From assembly GCF_003576245.1 (NCBI RefSeq), contig NZ_QWGA01000007.1:434001-498000 (forward strand): a DNA stretch of 64,000 nucleotides. Reading direction: 5' to 3'. How positions within the stretch are numbered: the stretch's first letter is position 1; every line of letters starts with the position of its first letter. This DNA is from Henriciella algicola (GTDB lineage: Bacteria; Pseudomonadota; Alphaproteobacteria; Caulobacterales; Hyphomonadaceae). The notes under the pieces were generated by a model. The model did no database searches, was not told where the DNA came from, and was given only the letters and a program-made list of their open reading frames with translations. The position numbers and the translations under genes are program-made. This document shows, piece after piece, positions 17,560 to 25,781 of the stretch.

Positions 17560-18597
17560 TTAGCCAGTCGGCCGGTAACTGTTCTCGGCCACGAGACTGC
17601 CAGACTTAGGCGCAGCCAGATTTGGCGGCACAGCGATGTCGACCCGCTGGCTCCATGTCCCCGGCGCGATCTCTACCGGAACAGAGATTTCATCCCAGCC
17701 AATCGAAACGGTCAGCAGATACGCACCCGGCTCAAGCGCGTCGAAGCCGAATTGCCCAAAGGCGGCGGTCCGGTGCTGCACTGGCACCAGGGCAGCATCC
17801 AACGGCATTAGCGATACAGGCTGCGCCTCAAGCCGGACCTCGCCCCTGCCCGGCTGGCCATCGCCGTCGCGGTCGATGAAAACACTGCCGGTAATCTGGC
17901 CTGAGAGGCCATTACCCAAGCCGCGATTCGGTTGGTCAGCAGCGCCTGATACGCGACCGACAGGCGCAATCATCTCAATGGCCCGAACCTCGACAGACGA
18001 TGCGCTGACACGCACGACCGCCTCAGCATGTTGCTGTTGATGGTCAGGCTGGGTGGCGACCAGCTGAACAGCAGGCTGAGCCGTATCAGGCTGAAGCGGC
18101 TGCACATCAGGAAGCGGCGCACTTTCTCGCGGAGCGGTCGCGACACTAGCATCCGGCATGGACACCATCTGGAGCTTCACAGCGTTGGCACTGCCCTCTC
18201 TCGGCCCTGTTGCTGTCTGCTGCTGCGCTTCAAGCAGAAACGCGCCCCATGCTTCCTGACTTCTCCAGTCGGCTGGCTGGCGCAGCCCAGCAAGGCTGGC
18301 AGAATTGCGCGGGCTGCGCACGGCCTGCGTTCCAGACCGGATGGCCAGGTCACCAGCAAAAAGCTCCGACATCGCTCCGTCTATCAAAGCGCCTTTGCTG
18401 GACAGGTCGCCAGACGGCGCAAAAGCGTAGACTGCCTTTGAATTGAGAACGAGGGCGTCGACGCGACCCACTTCGGCCCCGAACACGTGACGCGCTTCCG
18501 GTTCTGCAGGCCTCGCCATGGCGGGTGCATGCACGGTTGCCGCAAGAACAACCAGCATCATCACGAGGTTTTTGAGAAGCCGAAGCTGCATATCCAT
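17560..18597 (-). CDS. Secreted protein with a C-terminal SdrD-B/prealbumin-like domain
   Basis: This gene, about 345 residues, encodes an exported protein of unknown function. A hydrophobic signal sequence (QLRLLKNLVMMLVVLAATVH, then an Ala-rich cleavage region) follows the start. The middle is low-complexity and rich in Ala, Pro, Gln and Val. Near the C-terminus, ITGSVFIDRDGDGQPGRGE followed by GQFGFDALEPGAYLLTVS is the pattern of SdrD B-like or prealbumin-like beta-sandwich domains with a Ca-binding-like DxDxDG loop. There is no LPXTG or membrane anchor. I chose the ATG at 18597 because the signal peptide follows; an upstream in-frame start at 18663 would bury it. It converges on tig. Confidence 0.65.
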   Translation of the reverse strand: MDMQLRLLKNLVMMLVVLAATVHAPAMARPAEPEARHVFGAEVGRVDALVLNSKAVYAFAPSGDLSSKGALIDGAMSELFAGDLAIRSGTQAVRSPRNSASLAGLRQPADWRSQEAWGAFLLEAQQQTATGPREGSANAVKLQMVSMPDASVATAPRESAPLPDVQPLQPDTAQPAVQLVATQPDHQQQHAEAVVRVSASSVEVRAIEMIAPVGRVSGAADQPNRGLGNGLSGQITGSVFIDRDGDGQPGRGEVRLEAQPVSLMPLDAALVPVQHRTAAFGQFGFDALEPGAYLLTVSIGWDEISVPVEIAPGTWSQRVDIAVPPNLAAPKSGSLVAENSYRPTG

Positions 18598-18834
18598 CCG
18601 CGCGTCCAAAGTGGCCTGATGAAGCTTGGTGCGCACTTGTGCACATGCCTCAATCTGTCCCACTTCAGGGACGACCGGCCGCCTGTTATCAGCAAGTGGT
18701 AGACGAAGAAGATTAAAGCCGCGCTTCGGAAAAGATTGAATTCGAGCGATCAGGCAATCGGTTATCGTTGACTGGCGATATCGTGCTTTTGCACGAATAC
18801 GGCCCTAAAGCTCTGATGATTAGGCTGCAACCAC

Positions 18835-19356
18835 ATGATTATGCGTATATTTTTAGCTTTGAGCGCAATTTTGATTGTGGCCTCGTGCAATCGCACAGCA
18901 TCGCCAGACAATCAGCAAGCTCCGCAAGAAGAAGCAGAGTCGCGCCCTAACGCAATCGTGCCCACCACATCCTATCAAGCGGCATTTGACGTTCTGCCTG
19001 AACCCTATTCGCAGGCCGATTACAGTCTGGGCCGGCGCACCTTCAAGAATTGCCAGTCCTGCCACACGATCACTGAGGGCGGCCGCCATCTGGTGGGGCC
19101 GAACCTGCATGGCATCTTTGGACGCACGGTCGGCACCGCTGAAGGCTTTCAATATTCAAAAGCGCTCGAAGCTGAAGCCTTCACCTGGACGCCTGAGCGT
19201 CTTGAGGAATGGCTGGACAATCCACGCGACTACCTGCCCGGCAATCGCATGACATTCGCTGGCATACATCGGTCTGCCGATCGTCACGCGGTCATCGCCT
19301 ATCTCATGGTCGAGAGCGGATATGCGGCCCGACTGGAGGACGCCAGCAAGCCGTAA
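18835..19356 (+). CDS. Lipoprotein class I c-type cytochrome
   Basis: This 173-residue protein has a lipoprotein signal with lipobox IVASC (C18), a short acidic linker, and one cytochrome c domain. The haem site is C73-Q-S-C76-H77 and the likely sixth ligand is M139 in PGNRMTF. The pattern GPNLHGIFGRTVG is typical of mitochondrial-like, c2-type cytochromes (cytochrome c-550/c2). Anchoring in the membrane suggests electron transfer between the bc1 complex and an oxidase, as for CycM. The gene stands alone and converges with the beta-barrel gene, 15 nt apart. A second ATG 6 nt downstream is possible. Confidence 0.9.
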   Translation: MIMRIFLALSAILIVASCNRTASPDNQQAPQEEAESRPNAIVPTTSYQAAFDVLPEPYSQADYSLGRRTFKNCQSCHTITEGGRHLVGPNLHGIFGRTVGTAEGFQYSKALEAEAFTWTPERLEEWLDNPRDYLPGNRMTFAGIHRSADRHAVIAYLMVESGYAARLEDASKP

Positions 19357-19371
19357 GAGCATTCGCTCGCG

Positions 19372-20070
19372 TCAGAACCGCCGAGCGATGGAAACGAATA
19401 GGCCCGCTTCTTCGAACTCTCCGCCAAGCTCGATGAGCGAGCCCGCCGAAAGGTCATAGGCGCCGCGGCGCAAGACATATTCGAACTGGTGCTTGAGCGA
19501 GCGCGCATTCTCCGACCCCTGATCCAGCCAAAGCTGGTTCACGAGCCAGATGTTGCGCGCGACTTCTCGGCCATAGCCTGCCTCAAGCCGATAGCGCTGG
19601 CAGCCATCCGAATGGGCCCGCACGGCCGCTTCGGCAAACCAGAAACCATATCGCTGACGGTCTTCACTCTGACGGGAAAAGGAATGGGCGAGACCCGCGC
19701 GCGCTTCGCCGCCCGTTGACTGACAGCCAGACGCACCGCCGATCGCTTCACCTTCCAGAACACCCGCCTCGGCTGAAGCGACCCATGTGTCGGACAGGGC
19801 AAAGCTCCGCCGAACCGTCGTTCGCCAGCCACTTGCTTCGAATTGCGAGAAATCATCGAATGTGACGCGCTCATACTTGGCGGTCACGGTCCATCGGTCC
19901 GATAGGCCGTATTCGGCGTAAAGATCTGTGCGCCAGCCCTGCAGCCCTTCAACCTCGGTACGGTTGAGCGCCGCGCGGGTATAGGCCGCCAAGTCAGGCT
20001 GCCCCCAAGGCGCGGCTTCGGCGCTCGCCACAAGAACGAGCGCCGCAAGACAAGGCGTAAATCGAACCAT
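19372..20070 (-). CDS. Small outer-membrane beta-barrel protein, function unknown
   Basis: The 232-residue product has a signal peptide (MVRFTPCLAALVLVASAEA, then APWG). After it come alternating amphipathic strands such as WRTDLYAEYGLSDRWTVTAKY and GWRTTVRRSFALSDTWVASA, and a terminal aromatic residue in LFVSIARRF. A C-terminal Phe preceded by alternating hydrophobic residues is the recognition signal for the BAM complex. The size suggests about 10 strands. Two Cys residues in the middle of the protein could form a disulphide in an external loop. No family name is recognised. Confidence 0.65.
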   Translation of the reverse strand: MVRFTPCLAALVLVASAEAAPWGQPDLAAYTRAALNRTEVEGLQGWRTDLYAEYGLSDRWTVTAKYERVTFDDFSQFEASGWRTTVRRSFALSDTWVASAEAGVLEGEAIGGASGCQSTGGEARAGLAHSFSRQSEDRQRYGFWFAEAAVRAHSDGCQRYRLEAGYGREVARNIWLVNQLWLDQGSENARSLKHQFEYVLRRGAYDLSAGSLIELGGEFEEAGLFVSIARRF

Positions 20071-20114
20071 TCGCGGAGAGCTATAACGCCCTCCGCCAAA
20101 GGTTGAAGTAATTT

Positions 20115-20609
20115 CTAGAGACGGAAGCGGATCTGGTCGGACCAGAAGCGCTCAAGGCGCGAAACCGTCTTGTTGAGCTGGGTCAGGTCCATCGGGCGGA
20201 CACTTGCCGTTGGCTCAAGGGCATCTGCCTGCTTGGCGAAGAGGCCTTCGACACGCTTGCGGACCTTGTGGCCACGCTCAGTCAGGCGCAGGTGAACGGT
20301 GCGCTTGTCAGCTTCCGAACGCGTCTGGACGAGGTAGCCACCTTCCTGGAGTTTCTTGATATTGTAGGAAAGGCTGGTGCCAGCGAAGGCGCCGCGAGCA
20401 CGCAGCACGGAAGCTGGGGTTTCGCTCTCGCCAATCTCATAAAGAAGAAGAGCCTGAACACCCGTCAGGTGACGCTCACCGCCACGCTCGAGGTCGTCCT
20501 TGACCACGTCGTGCAGCCGGCGATGCGCCTGCTCCAGCAGCGAAAGGGATTTCAGGAAAGATTCTGCGACCGTATCTTCACCGGCCACTGCTTGTGCAGC
20601 GTTGTTCAT
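20115..20609 (-). CDS. MarR family transcriptional regulator
   Basis: This protein, about 164 residues, has the winged helix-turn-helix of MarR proteins: LTGVQALLLYEIGE, then SLSYNIKKLQEGGYLVQTRSEADKRTVHLRLTERG with the typical wing Asp-x-Arg. The N-terminal helix LLEQAHRRLHDVVKDDLER fits the dimerisation helix. The sequence resembles the alphaproteobacterial group that includes LdtR of Liberibacter, a regulator of cell-wall L,D-transpeptidases; this assignment is tentative. The ATG at 20609 is preceded by GGTGG; in-frame GTG/ATG codons up to 20627 are alternatives. It is divergent from the pilZ gene, and inverted repeats in between could be its operators. Confidence 0.88.
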   Translation of the reverse strand: MNNAAQAVAGEDTVAESFLKSLSLLEQAHRRLHDVVKDDLERGGERHLTGVQALLLYEIGESETPASVLRARGAFAGTSLSYNIKKLQEGGYLVQTRSEADKRTVHLRLTERGHKVRKRVEGLFAKQADALEPTASVRPMDLTQLNKTVSRLERFWSDQIRFRL

Positions 20610-20698
20610 TGTAACCACCATCATCACTCAACTTTTGTTGTAGTTTGAACAGAGTTACGCCCTTCTCCCTGATATTTCGTTAATCATGACCTTTCTGT

Positions 20699-20725
20699 AC
20701 CGTGTGTTCGTTAACAAAACACGGT
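20699..20725. promoter_or_regulatory. Inverted repeat between the MarR and PilZ genes
   Basis: ACCGTGT (20699-20705) and ACACGGT (20719-20725) are perfect inverted repeats around an AT-rich 13-nt centre containing GTTAAC. Position in a 266-bp divergent promoter region and dyad symmetry suggest an operator, possibly for the adjacent MarR protein. Confidence 0.45.
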
Positions 20726-20790
20726 CATATGGTTAATATCCAGTCATGCATGCGATCCGACGACTTATCTCAATGATTGGTAAACTCTTG

Positions 20791-20867
20791 TAAGGCAGTC
20801 TTTTCACTTACCTGCGCATGATGTGCGAAGGTGAATGCAGGAGAAGTTTAGAGTATAGACTGCCTTA
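20791..20867 (+). promoter_or_regulatory. Structured leader with a perfect 10-bp inverted repeat before pilZ
   Basis: TAAGGCAGTC (20791-20800) and GACTGCCTTA (20858-20867) are perfect inverted repeats enclosing 57 nt. Inside, TTCAC pairs with GTGAA, CCTGC with GCAGG, and CGCAT with GTGCG. The outer arm ends 8 nt before the first pilZ ATG, so if transcribed it would form a branched hairpin directly at the ribosome site. A purine-rich AGGAG inside the structure (20839-20843) is too far from the ATG to serve it when unfolded linearly. Confidence 0.5.
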
Positions 20868-20875
20868 GAGACACG

Positions 20876-21187
20876 ATGATGCACTCGAACGTCGAAATGC
20901 CCATGTCGGACCATTCAGATAAACGCGACTTCCCGCGCTTTGAGGTGAACACCTCTGGCACGCTTATTCTGCAGACGGGTTTCAAGATGAGCTTCGTCGT
21001 GAAGGACATGTCACAACGTGGCGCGAAGATCCTGCTTCACAAGACGTCTATCCTACCGGACGCGTTTACCGTCGAGATCGTCAGCCCGGACCGCACCAAG
21101 GTCAAACGCTGCGAAGCCAAGCGCCAGTGGCAGCGAGGCCCACTCGTTGGCATCCGGTTGCTGAGCGCCAAGACGATTACGCTTTAG
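20876..21187 (+). CDS. PilZ domain protein (probable c-di-GMP receptor)
   Basis: The 103-residue product is essentially one PilZ domain. The RxxxR c-di-GMP-binding motif appears as R17-D-F-P-R21 and the second motif (D/N-x-S-x-x-G) as DMSQRG near residues 43-48. PilZ proteins change partner binding when they take up cyclic di-GMP and influence motility, attachment or polysaccharide synthesis. Two ATG codons (20876 and 20879) are possible and no good ribosome site is next to them. The leader is strongly structured. The GNAT gene follows after 36 nt. Confidence 0.88.
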   Translation: MMHSNVEMPMSDHSDKRDFPRFEVNTSGTLILQTGFKMSFVVKDMSQRGAKILLHKTSILPDAFTVEIVSPDRTKVKRCEAKRQWQRGPLVGIRLLSAKTITL

Positions 21188-21223
21188 CTCGCGCGTCATT
21201 TTGAGATAGAAGCTGGCTGTCTC

Positions 21224-21775
21224 ATGACTGCTTCGACTTCCCACCTCATTATCAGACCTGCCCTCCTCGATGACGTGGAAGCGATCATCCACGCCGACAT
21301 TGCCGCGTCGGCCCTTTTTGCGCCAACAGGCCTTCTGTCCGCAGAAGCGCTTGCGGACCACGTTCTTGAGGAGGACCTGCTCGCATCGATTGAGGCAGGC
21401 CAGCTCGATGTCGCCGATCTCGGAAGTGACGGCGTCGTTGGGTTCAGCCAGTTCACGAAAATGGGCGACGATCTCTATCTGCAGCAGATCTCAGTGCATC
21501 CAGCTTTCGGCAAGCGCGGGATTGGGCGCAAACTGATGTCGAGGCTGGATGTGCACGCGGAAAAGTCCGGGGCGCAGCAGACTACGCTGTCTACCTTCCG
21601 GGACCTCGCCTGGAATGCGCCTTTCTATGCGTCTCTGGGTTTCACGGAGCTGCCCCGCAGCGCGTATGCCCCTTACATGACGGCGATTGAGACTTCTCAG
21701 GCGCCCTTGATGGACGTTTCGAAACGCGTTTTCATGAGAAAACCCGTTCGCAAAAGCACAAAGCGCGCTAAGTAG
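21224..21775 (+). CDS. GNAT family N-acetyltransferase
   Basis: This 183-residue acetyltransferase shows the GNAT fold order: LIIRPALLDDVEAIIHAD at the start, then the acetyl-CoA-binding motif A as LYLQQISVHPAFGKRGIGRKLMSRL (the RGIGRKL loop near residue 105), and a final FYASLGFTELPR strand. The residues resemble GNAT enzymes annotated as acting on small amines or protein N-termini, but the substrate is unknown. The C-terminus is basic (RKPVRKSTKRAK). hemB begins 6 nt downstream, so the two may be co-transcribed. Confidence 0.85.
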   Translation: MTASTSHLIIRPALLDDVEAIIHADIAASALFAPTGLLSAEALADHVLEEDLLASIEAGQLDVADLGSDGVVGFSQFTKMGDDLYLQQISVHPAFGKRGIGRKLMSRLDVHAEKSGAQQTTLSTFRDLAWNAPFYASLGFTELPRSAYAPYMTAIETSQAPLMDVSKRVFMRKPVRKSTKRAK

Positions 21776-21781
21776 CGCGGT

Positions 21782-22786
21782 ATGACTTCGCCATTCCCGC
21801 AAAGCTATCCGTCCACCCGGCTCCGCAGGCTTCGTCAATCGGCCTGGGTCCGCAATCTTTCATCCGAAAACCATCTGACGCCTGACGACCTCATCTGGTC
21901 GATGGTTGTGCATGACGGCGATGAGCCGACAATTCCTGTCGGGTCCATGCCGGGCCTGTTCAGACTGAATGTGGATGAAGCGGCCAAGGCGGCCAGACGC
22001 GCTAGCGACCTCGGCATACCGGCCATCGCAATCTTCCCGCACATCAATCCGGAGCGGAAAGATGATGCGGGCTCTGAAGCGCTGAACCCCGATGGACTGG
22101 TGCCGACAGTGATCAAGGCCATGAAGGATGCTGCGCCTGATGTCGGTATTATCTGCGATGTGGCGCTCGACCCATTCACGGCGCACGGCCATGACGGTGT
22201 CATTGATGCGGACGGTTATGTGCTCAACGACCAGACGGTTGACCTGCTGCGCCGCCAGGCGGTGATGCAGGCAGAAGCTGGCGCTGACATCGTTGCTCCA
22301 TCCGACATGATGGACGGCCGGGTCGGCGCGATCCGCGATGCGCTGGAGTCAGCGGGCAAGGTCAATACCATGATCATGTCCTACGCGGCGAAATATGCGA
22401 GCGGCTTCTACGGCCCTTACCGGGATGCCATCGGCTCAGCCTCGGCGCTGAAGGGCGACAAGAAGACGTATCAGCAGAACCCCGCCAATAGCGACGAAGC
22501 GCTCCGCGAAGTCGCTATGGACATTGATGAGGGCGCTGACCTTGTCATGGTGAAGCCGGGCCTTCCCTATCTCGACATCATCCGGCGGGTTTCCGACACG
22601 TTTGCTGTGCCGACCATCGCCTTCCAGGTGTCTGGCGAATACGCGCAGATCAAGGCGGCGGGCGAACGCGGCTGGATCGATGAAGAACGCGTGATGATGG
22701 AAACGCTGCTCTGCTTCAAGCGCGCTGGCGCGTGCGGTGTGATCACTTATTTCGCCGAAGCGGCGGCGCAGATCCTGAATGAGTGA
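21782..22786 (+). CDS. hemB: Delta-aminolevulinic acid dehydratase (porphobilinogen synthase)
   Basis: HemB joins two 5-aminolevulinate molecules to porphobilinogen in haem synthesis. The 334-residue protein carries both Schiff-base lysines, K204 in YAAKYASGFYGPYR and K258 in MVKPGLPYLDI. The metal site reads DVALDPFTAHGHDG, with Asp in place of the three Cys of the zinc enzymes (DVCLCEYTSHGHCG), so it belongs to the Mg-dependent, Asp-type group common in alphaproteobacteria and Pseudomonas. It overlaps the following dacB gene by 8 nt. Confidence 0.97.
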   Translation: MTSPFPQSYPSTRLRRLRQSAWVRNLSSENHLTPDDLIWSMVVHDGDEPTIPVGSMPGLFRLNVDEAAKAARRASDLGIPAIAIFPHINPERKDDAGSEALNPDGLVPTVIKAMKDAAPDVGIICDVALDPFTAHGHDGVIDADGYVLNDQTVDLLRRQAVMQAEAGADIVAPSDMMDGRVGAIRDALESAGKVNTMIMSYAAKYASGFYGPYRDAIGSASALKGDKKTYQQNPANSDEALREVAMDIDEGADLVMVKPGLPYLDIIRRVSDTFAVPTIAFQVSGEYAQIKAAGERGWIDEERVMMETLLCFKRAGACGVITYFAEAAAQILNE

Positions 22787-24257
22787 TCGCGCATACGGTC
22801 TCACCACGCTTTTGCGCTCCATCGCTGCTGGCGCTGGCATGCTGGCCGCTACGTGCCTCGCTGTACCGGCGGCCGCACAGCAGATCGCAGCCGAAGCAAT
22901 AGAGCTGCCTGATCTCGAAGGTGGGCGCTGGGGCGTGTCCGTCGTCTCTCTCGATGGCGAAGAAGTGTTTTCGGTGGCCGCAGATCAGAGGTTCGCGCCA
23001 GCTTCGACGCTGAAAGTGGTGACCACTGCGGCAGCGTTCAGAATGCTTGGCGACTTCGACTCCGGGCGATGGCCGGGGGGCACGTCGGCGCGTCTGGAAA
23101 CGACCGCTGAGTCTGTCCATCCAAACCTCGTCCTCATAGGCGCTGGCGACCCGACCCTGTCGGCAAGCTCACGCTGCACGTCGAACTGCTTGCAGGATCT
23201 CGCTGATGCGATCGCGGCAAGCGGCGTCACCGATCTTAACGGTGTCGATGTTGATGACTCCCTCTTCCAGCCGCCTCACTGGCCGGCTGGATGGACGCAT
23301 GAAGACTTTCGCTTCGGCTATGCGACATCCATTTCCGCGCTTAGCGTCAACAGTGGTGTGGCGCGGGCACGCCTGACGCCCGGAAGCCGCCGCGGCCTTC
23401 CGCCCGAAGTGTCCTGGGAATGGGTGCCGTTCTTCGACATCAATACCGACGAGGCCGAGACGGTCTCGACCCGCCAGTTCAATGTCGACCTTATCCGCCG
23501 TCCCGGCGCAGAGGAGGCCTACCTGCTTGGCCGCCTGCCACTCGCCTCACCGCCGGTCCATCTCCAGTTCGGTCTCGATGATCCCTCGCTCTATGCAGGC
23601 GAAGTCCTGAAAGCGATGCTGGAGGAGCGCGGCATCACAGTTCATGGGCCGGTCTTTCGCGGCACGGTCATCCATGAGCCGGAGGCTGATGCCGACGATA
23701 CAGCCCCCCCGCCGGATTTCGTCCTGCCCGGGCCTGATACAACAATGCTGCTCGAAGAAGTCCTGCACGAGAGCAATAATTTCTACACTGAAGTCCTGCT
23801 CCACCACATCTCGCTGTCAGTGCGGGACCGCTCTCAGGATGCGGGCCTTGAGCTGATGGGCGACATGCTGGTCGATGCGGGTGCGTCGCGAAGCGAGTTC
23901 AGCCTCTCCGATGGCTCTGGCCTTTCGGTCTATAACCGCCTCACCCCGTCCGCGATGACAGACCTGCTTGTCTGGGCGAGCCGCCAGAGCTGGTTCGACA
24001 CCTGGTATGGCTTCTTCTCGCAAGCGGGCGTCGACGGCACGCTGAAATATAGGTTCACCGAGCTTGGCCGCGACGACCGTTTCCGCGCAAAGACAGGTAG
24101 CCTGACGGGTACGGGTTCTTTGGCGGGCTATTTCACTGCGCGTGACGGCAAGCGCTATGCATTTGCAGTGTTCGCGAACGACTCATCGTTGCGCTCATCG
24201 GCAACACGCCGCCGGATAGACGAATTGCTTGAGGACGTCATTGAGCGGATCGATTGA
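22779..24257 (+). CDS. dacB: D-alanyl-D-alanine carboxypeptidase/endopeptidase (PBP4, DacB)
   Basis: This 492-residue S13-family enzyme trims and cuts peptidoglycan cross-links in the periplasm. A signal peptide ends near the AQQIAAEA segment. The three active-site motifs are S76-T-L-K79 (ASTLK), SNN in HESNNFYTEVLL, and KTG in FRAKTGSLTGTGSLAGY. A long insertion between motifs 1 and 2 is characteristic of PBP4. The ATG overlaps the end of hemB by 8 nt, indicating coupled translation. The pairing with hemB looks like an accident of operon structure and not a functional link. Confidence 0.93.
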   Translation: MSDRAYGLTTLLRSIAAGAGMLAATCLAVPAAAQQIAAEAIELPDLEGGRWGVSVVSLDGEEVFSVAADQRFAPASTLKVVTTAAAFRMLGDFDSGRWPGGTSARLETTAESVHPNLVLIGAGDPTLSASSRCTSNCLQDLADAIAASGVTDLNGVDVDDSLFQPPHWPAGWTHEDFRFGYATSISALSVNSGVARARLTPGSRRGLPPEVSWEWVPFFDINTDEAETVSTRQFNVDLIRRPGAEEAYLLGRLPLASPPVHLQFGLDDPSLYAGEVLKAMLEERGITVHGPVFRGTVIHEPEADADDTAPPPDFVLPGPDTTMLLEEVLHESNNFYTEVLLHHISLSVRDRSQDAGLELMGDMLVDAGASRSEFSLSDGSGLSVYNRLTPSAMTDLLVWASRQSWFDTWYGFFSQAGVDGTLKYRFTELGRDDRFRAKTGSLTGTGSLAGYFTARDGKRYAFAVFANDSSLRSSATRRRIDELLEDVIERID

Positions 24258-24287
24258 TCCCTGACAGTTAGCGACAATGGCGAAGCG

Positions 24288-24722
24288 CTATTCGTCCCAG
24301 GTTTCGTATTTGCCGCGCATATACTGAAGCCCGAAGTCGATGATCTCGGCCAGAACCGCTTCATCCACGTCGGCCAGCTTGTTGATATAGAGACACGACT
24401 TGCCGAGCTTGTACTTGCCCAGGCGCGCAAGCTTCTCCTCAAGGTCGAGATATCCGGGCATGATGTAGACTACGAGGTTCGCCTTGCGCCGCGAGAATCC
24501 CGTCATGAAGAACTCGCCTTCACGTCCGCTCTCATACTTGTAGGCATATCGCCCATAGCCGATCAGCGACGGCCCCCACATGCGCGGCGCGAGGTTCGTT
24601 ACCCTTCCGAAAATTTCAAGTAATCGCTCGGCGTCCGCGCGTCGCACCGGATGTTCGACCGACGCAACAAACTCCTTCGGAGATTGGTCAGTCGGTTTGG
24701 TCTTGTTCTCGGCTTTTGCCAT
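24288..24722 (-). CDS. DUF1801 (YdhG-like) domain protein
   Basis: This 144-residue protein matches the DUF1801 domain. The core sequence is RMWGPSLIGYGRYAYKYESGREGEFFMTGFSRRKANLVVYIMPGY, followed by LARLGKYKLGKSCLYINKLADVD, the fold seen in YdhG and the iron-chaperone-like frataxin-related group. The biochemical role of this domain is unsettled. An unstructured Lys-rich N-terminus precedes it. It converges with dacB, 30 nt apart. The upstream 56 nt before the DUF389 stop hold nothing notable. Confidence 0.82.
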   Translation of the reverse strand: MAKAENKTKPTDQSPKEFVASVEHPVRRADAERLLEIFGRVTNLAPRMWGPSLIGYGRYAYKYESGREGEFFMTGFSRRKANLVVYIMPGYLDLEEKLARLGKYKLGKSCLYINKLADVDEAVLAEIIDFGLQYMRGKYETWDE

Positions 24723-24778
24723 CGCTCACCCTCCCTGTGCGCTTAGCACTGTATGAGCGCCGAGCTTTACGGGCAATC

Positions 24779-25780
24779 TTAGTCGCCGAGAGACACTTTA
24801 TCACCGAGGTCGAGCACCACGATGAGCACCATGAGCGCGATCAATAGCGCCGCCGAGAGGGTCACATTGATCCAGAAAGCGCGCGTCGCGTTCTGCTGAT
24901 CGACCCAACCGCGCGGCTTGATGCCTTTCAGACGGAACACAGCCAGCGCGGAGACAAGCAGGCAGACGATGTTGAGAAAGAGCAGCATTCCCGAGCGGCC
25001 AGCCAGCGTCCATTCCTGAGCACCTATAAAAAGCCCAAAGGCCGCGCCCGGCGGCAAGAGCGCAGCGGCGACCATCACTCCGACCAGCACTGCTGACTTT
25101 CCCTGCGCCATCGAAAGCGCAGCGGCGCCCCCGGCTGCCAAGGCGAGCGCAACACTATCGAGCCGCACCTGCGTCCGCGACATCAGCTCGTCACTTTCCA
25201 GATTGAGCGGCAGCGCAAAAGAAATGAGGAAAGCGACCAGCAGCGCGACGCCGAGGCCACCCGCCAATGTAACGCCTGACTGCCGGATGAGGGACATCTT
25301 CCCCAACCCCGCACCGAGCGCGAAGCCGAGAATTGGCCCAAGTAGAGGCGCAATCACCATGGCACCGATGACGGCGGCAACGCCGTCCGAATTGAGACCG
25401 ATCGCGGCCACGACCGTGGACAGCCCCGAAAGAATGAGGAAATCACGTGTGAGCGTCGCGTCCTTGACCACATCGTCGAGAAGTTCTTCGCGCAGAACGC
25501 GAAGATTGCTCGCCGCCTCATCCTGCTCCAGCTCGCGCGGCTCAGGCAGGCTCGCCTCAACCGGGATCATCGTGACACGCCAGTCGCGGCAGTCTTCCAA
25601 CGCCTGCGAAACCGCATCTATGAGAACCTGACAGCGACCGTCATGCATGAGGACGCGGATCATCTTCCGGTCTTCCTGCTCAATATCGAACTGGATCCAG
25701 TCTACCGGCTCTAACGCCTTGATGGCCCGAACGACGATCTCGCTGTCGCGCTTTTTCAGATGTATTTCGACCTGTTTCAA
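24779..25780 (-). CDS. DUF389 family (TIGR00341) membrane protein
   Basis: This is a 333-residue inner-membrane protein with an N-terminal soluble alpha/beta domain of about 110 residues, beginning LKQVEIHLKKRDSEIVVRAI, followed by six or so transmembrane segments. The first membrane stretch is VVAAIGLNSDGVAAVIGAMVIAPLLGPILG, which is the DUF389 signature. Function is unknown in the family. The start is TTG at 25780, 1 nt after the stop of the upstream dehydrogenase gene with GGAAG at good spacing; a longer reading frame upstream is only shadow sequence. The two genes form one minus-strand unit. Confidence 0.85.
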   Translation of the reverse strand: MKQVEIHLKKRDSEIVVRAIKALEPVDWIQFDIEQEDRKMIRVLMHDGRCQVLIDAVSQALEDCRDWRVTMIPVEASLPEPRELEQDEAASNLRVLREELLDDVVKDATLTRDFLILSGLSTVVAAIGLNSDGVAAVIGAMVIAPLLGPILGFALGAGLGKMSLIRQSGVTLAGGLGVALLVAFLISFALPLNLESDELMSRTQVRLDSVALALAAGGAAALSMAQGKSAVLVGVMVAAALLPPGAAFGLFIGAQEWTLAGRSGMLLFLNIVCLLVSALAVFRLKGIKPRGWVDQQNATRAFWINVTLSAALLIALMVLIVVLDLGDKVSLGD

Positions 25781-25781
25781 A

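Noticed and set aside
18781-18796. A 6-bp hairpin (TCGTGC-TTTT-GCACGA) before the cytochrome gene
   Set aside because: The stem is short, has no T run and occurs far from a stop codon; no role can be argued.
20791-20867. A GEMM-type c-di-GMP riboswitch before the PilZ gene
   Set aside because: The nested hairpins do not show the conserved GEMM core that I know, so the class was not claimed.
20628-20875. Possible CtrA box (TTAA-N7-TTAA) in the MarR-PilZ gap
   Set aside because: The TTAA sites present are 18 bp or more apart, so the spacing does not fit.
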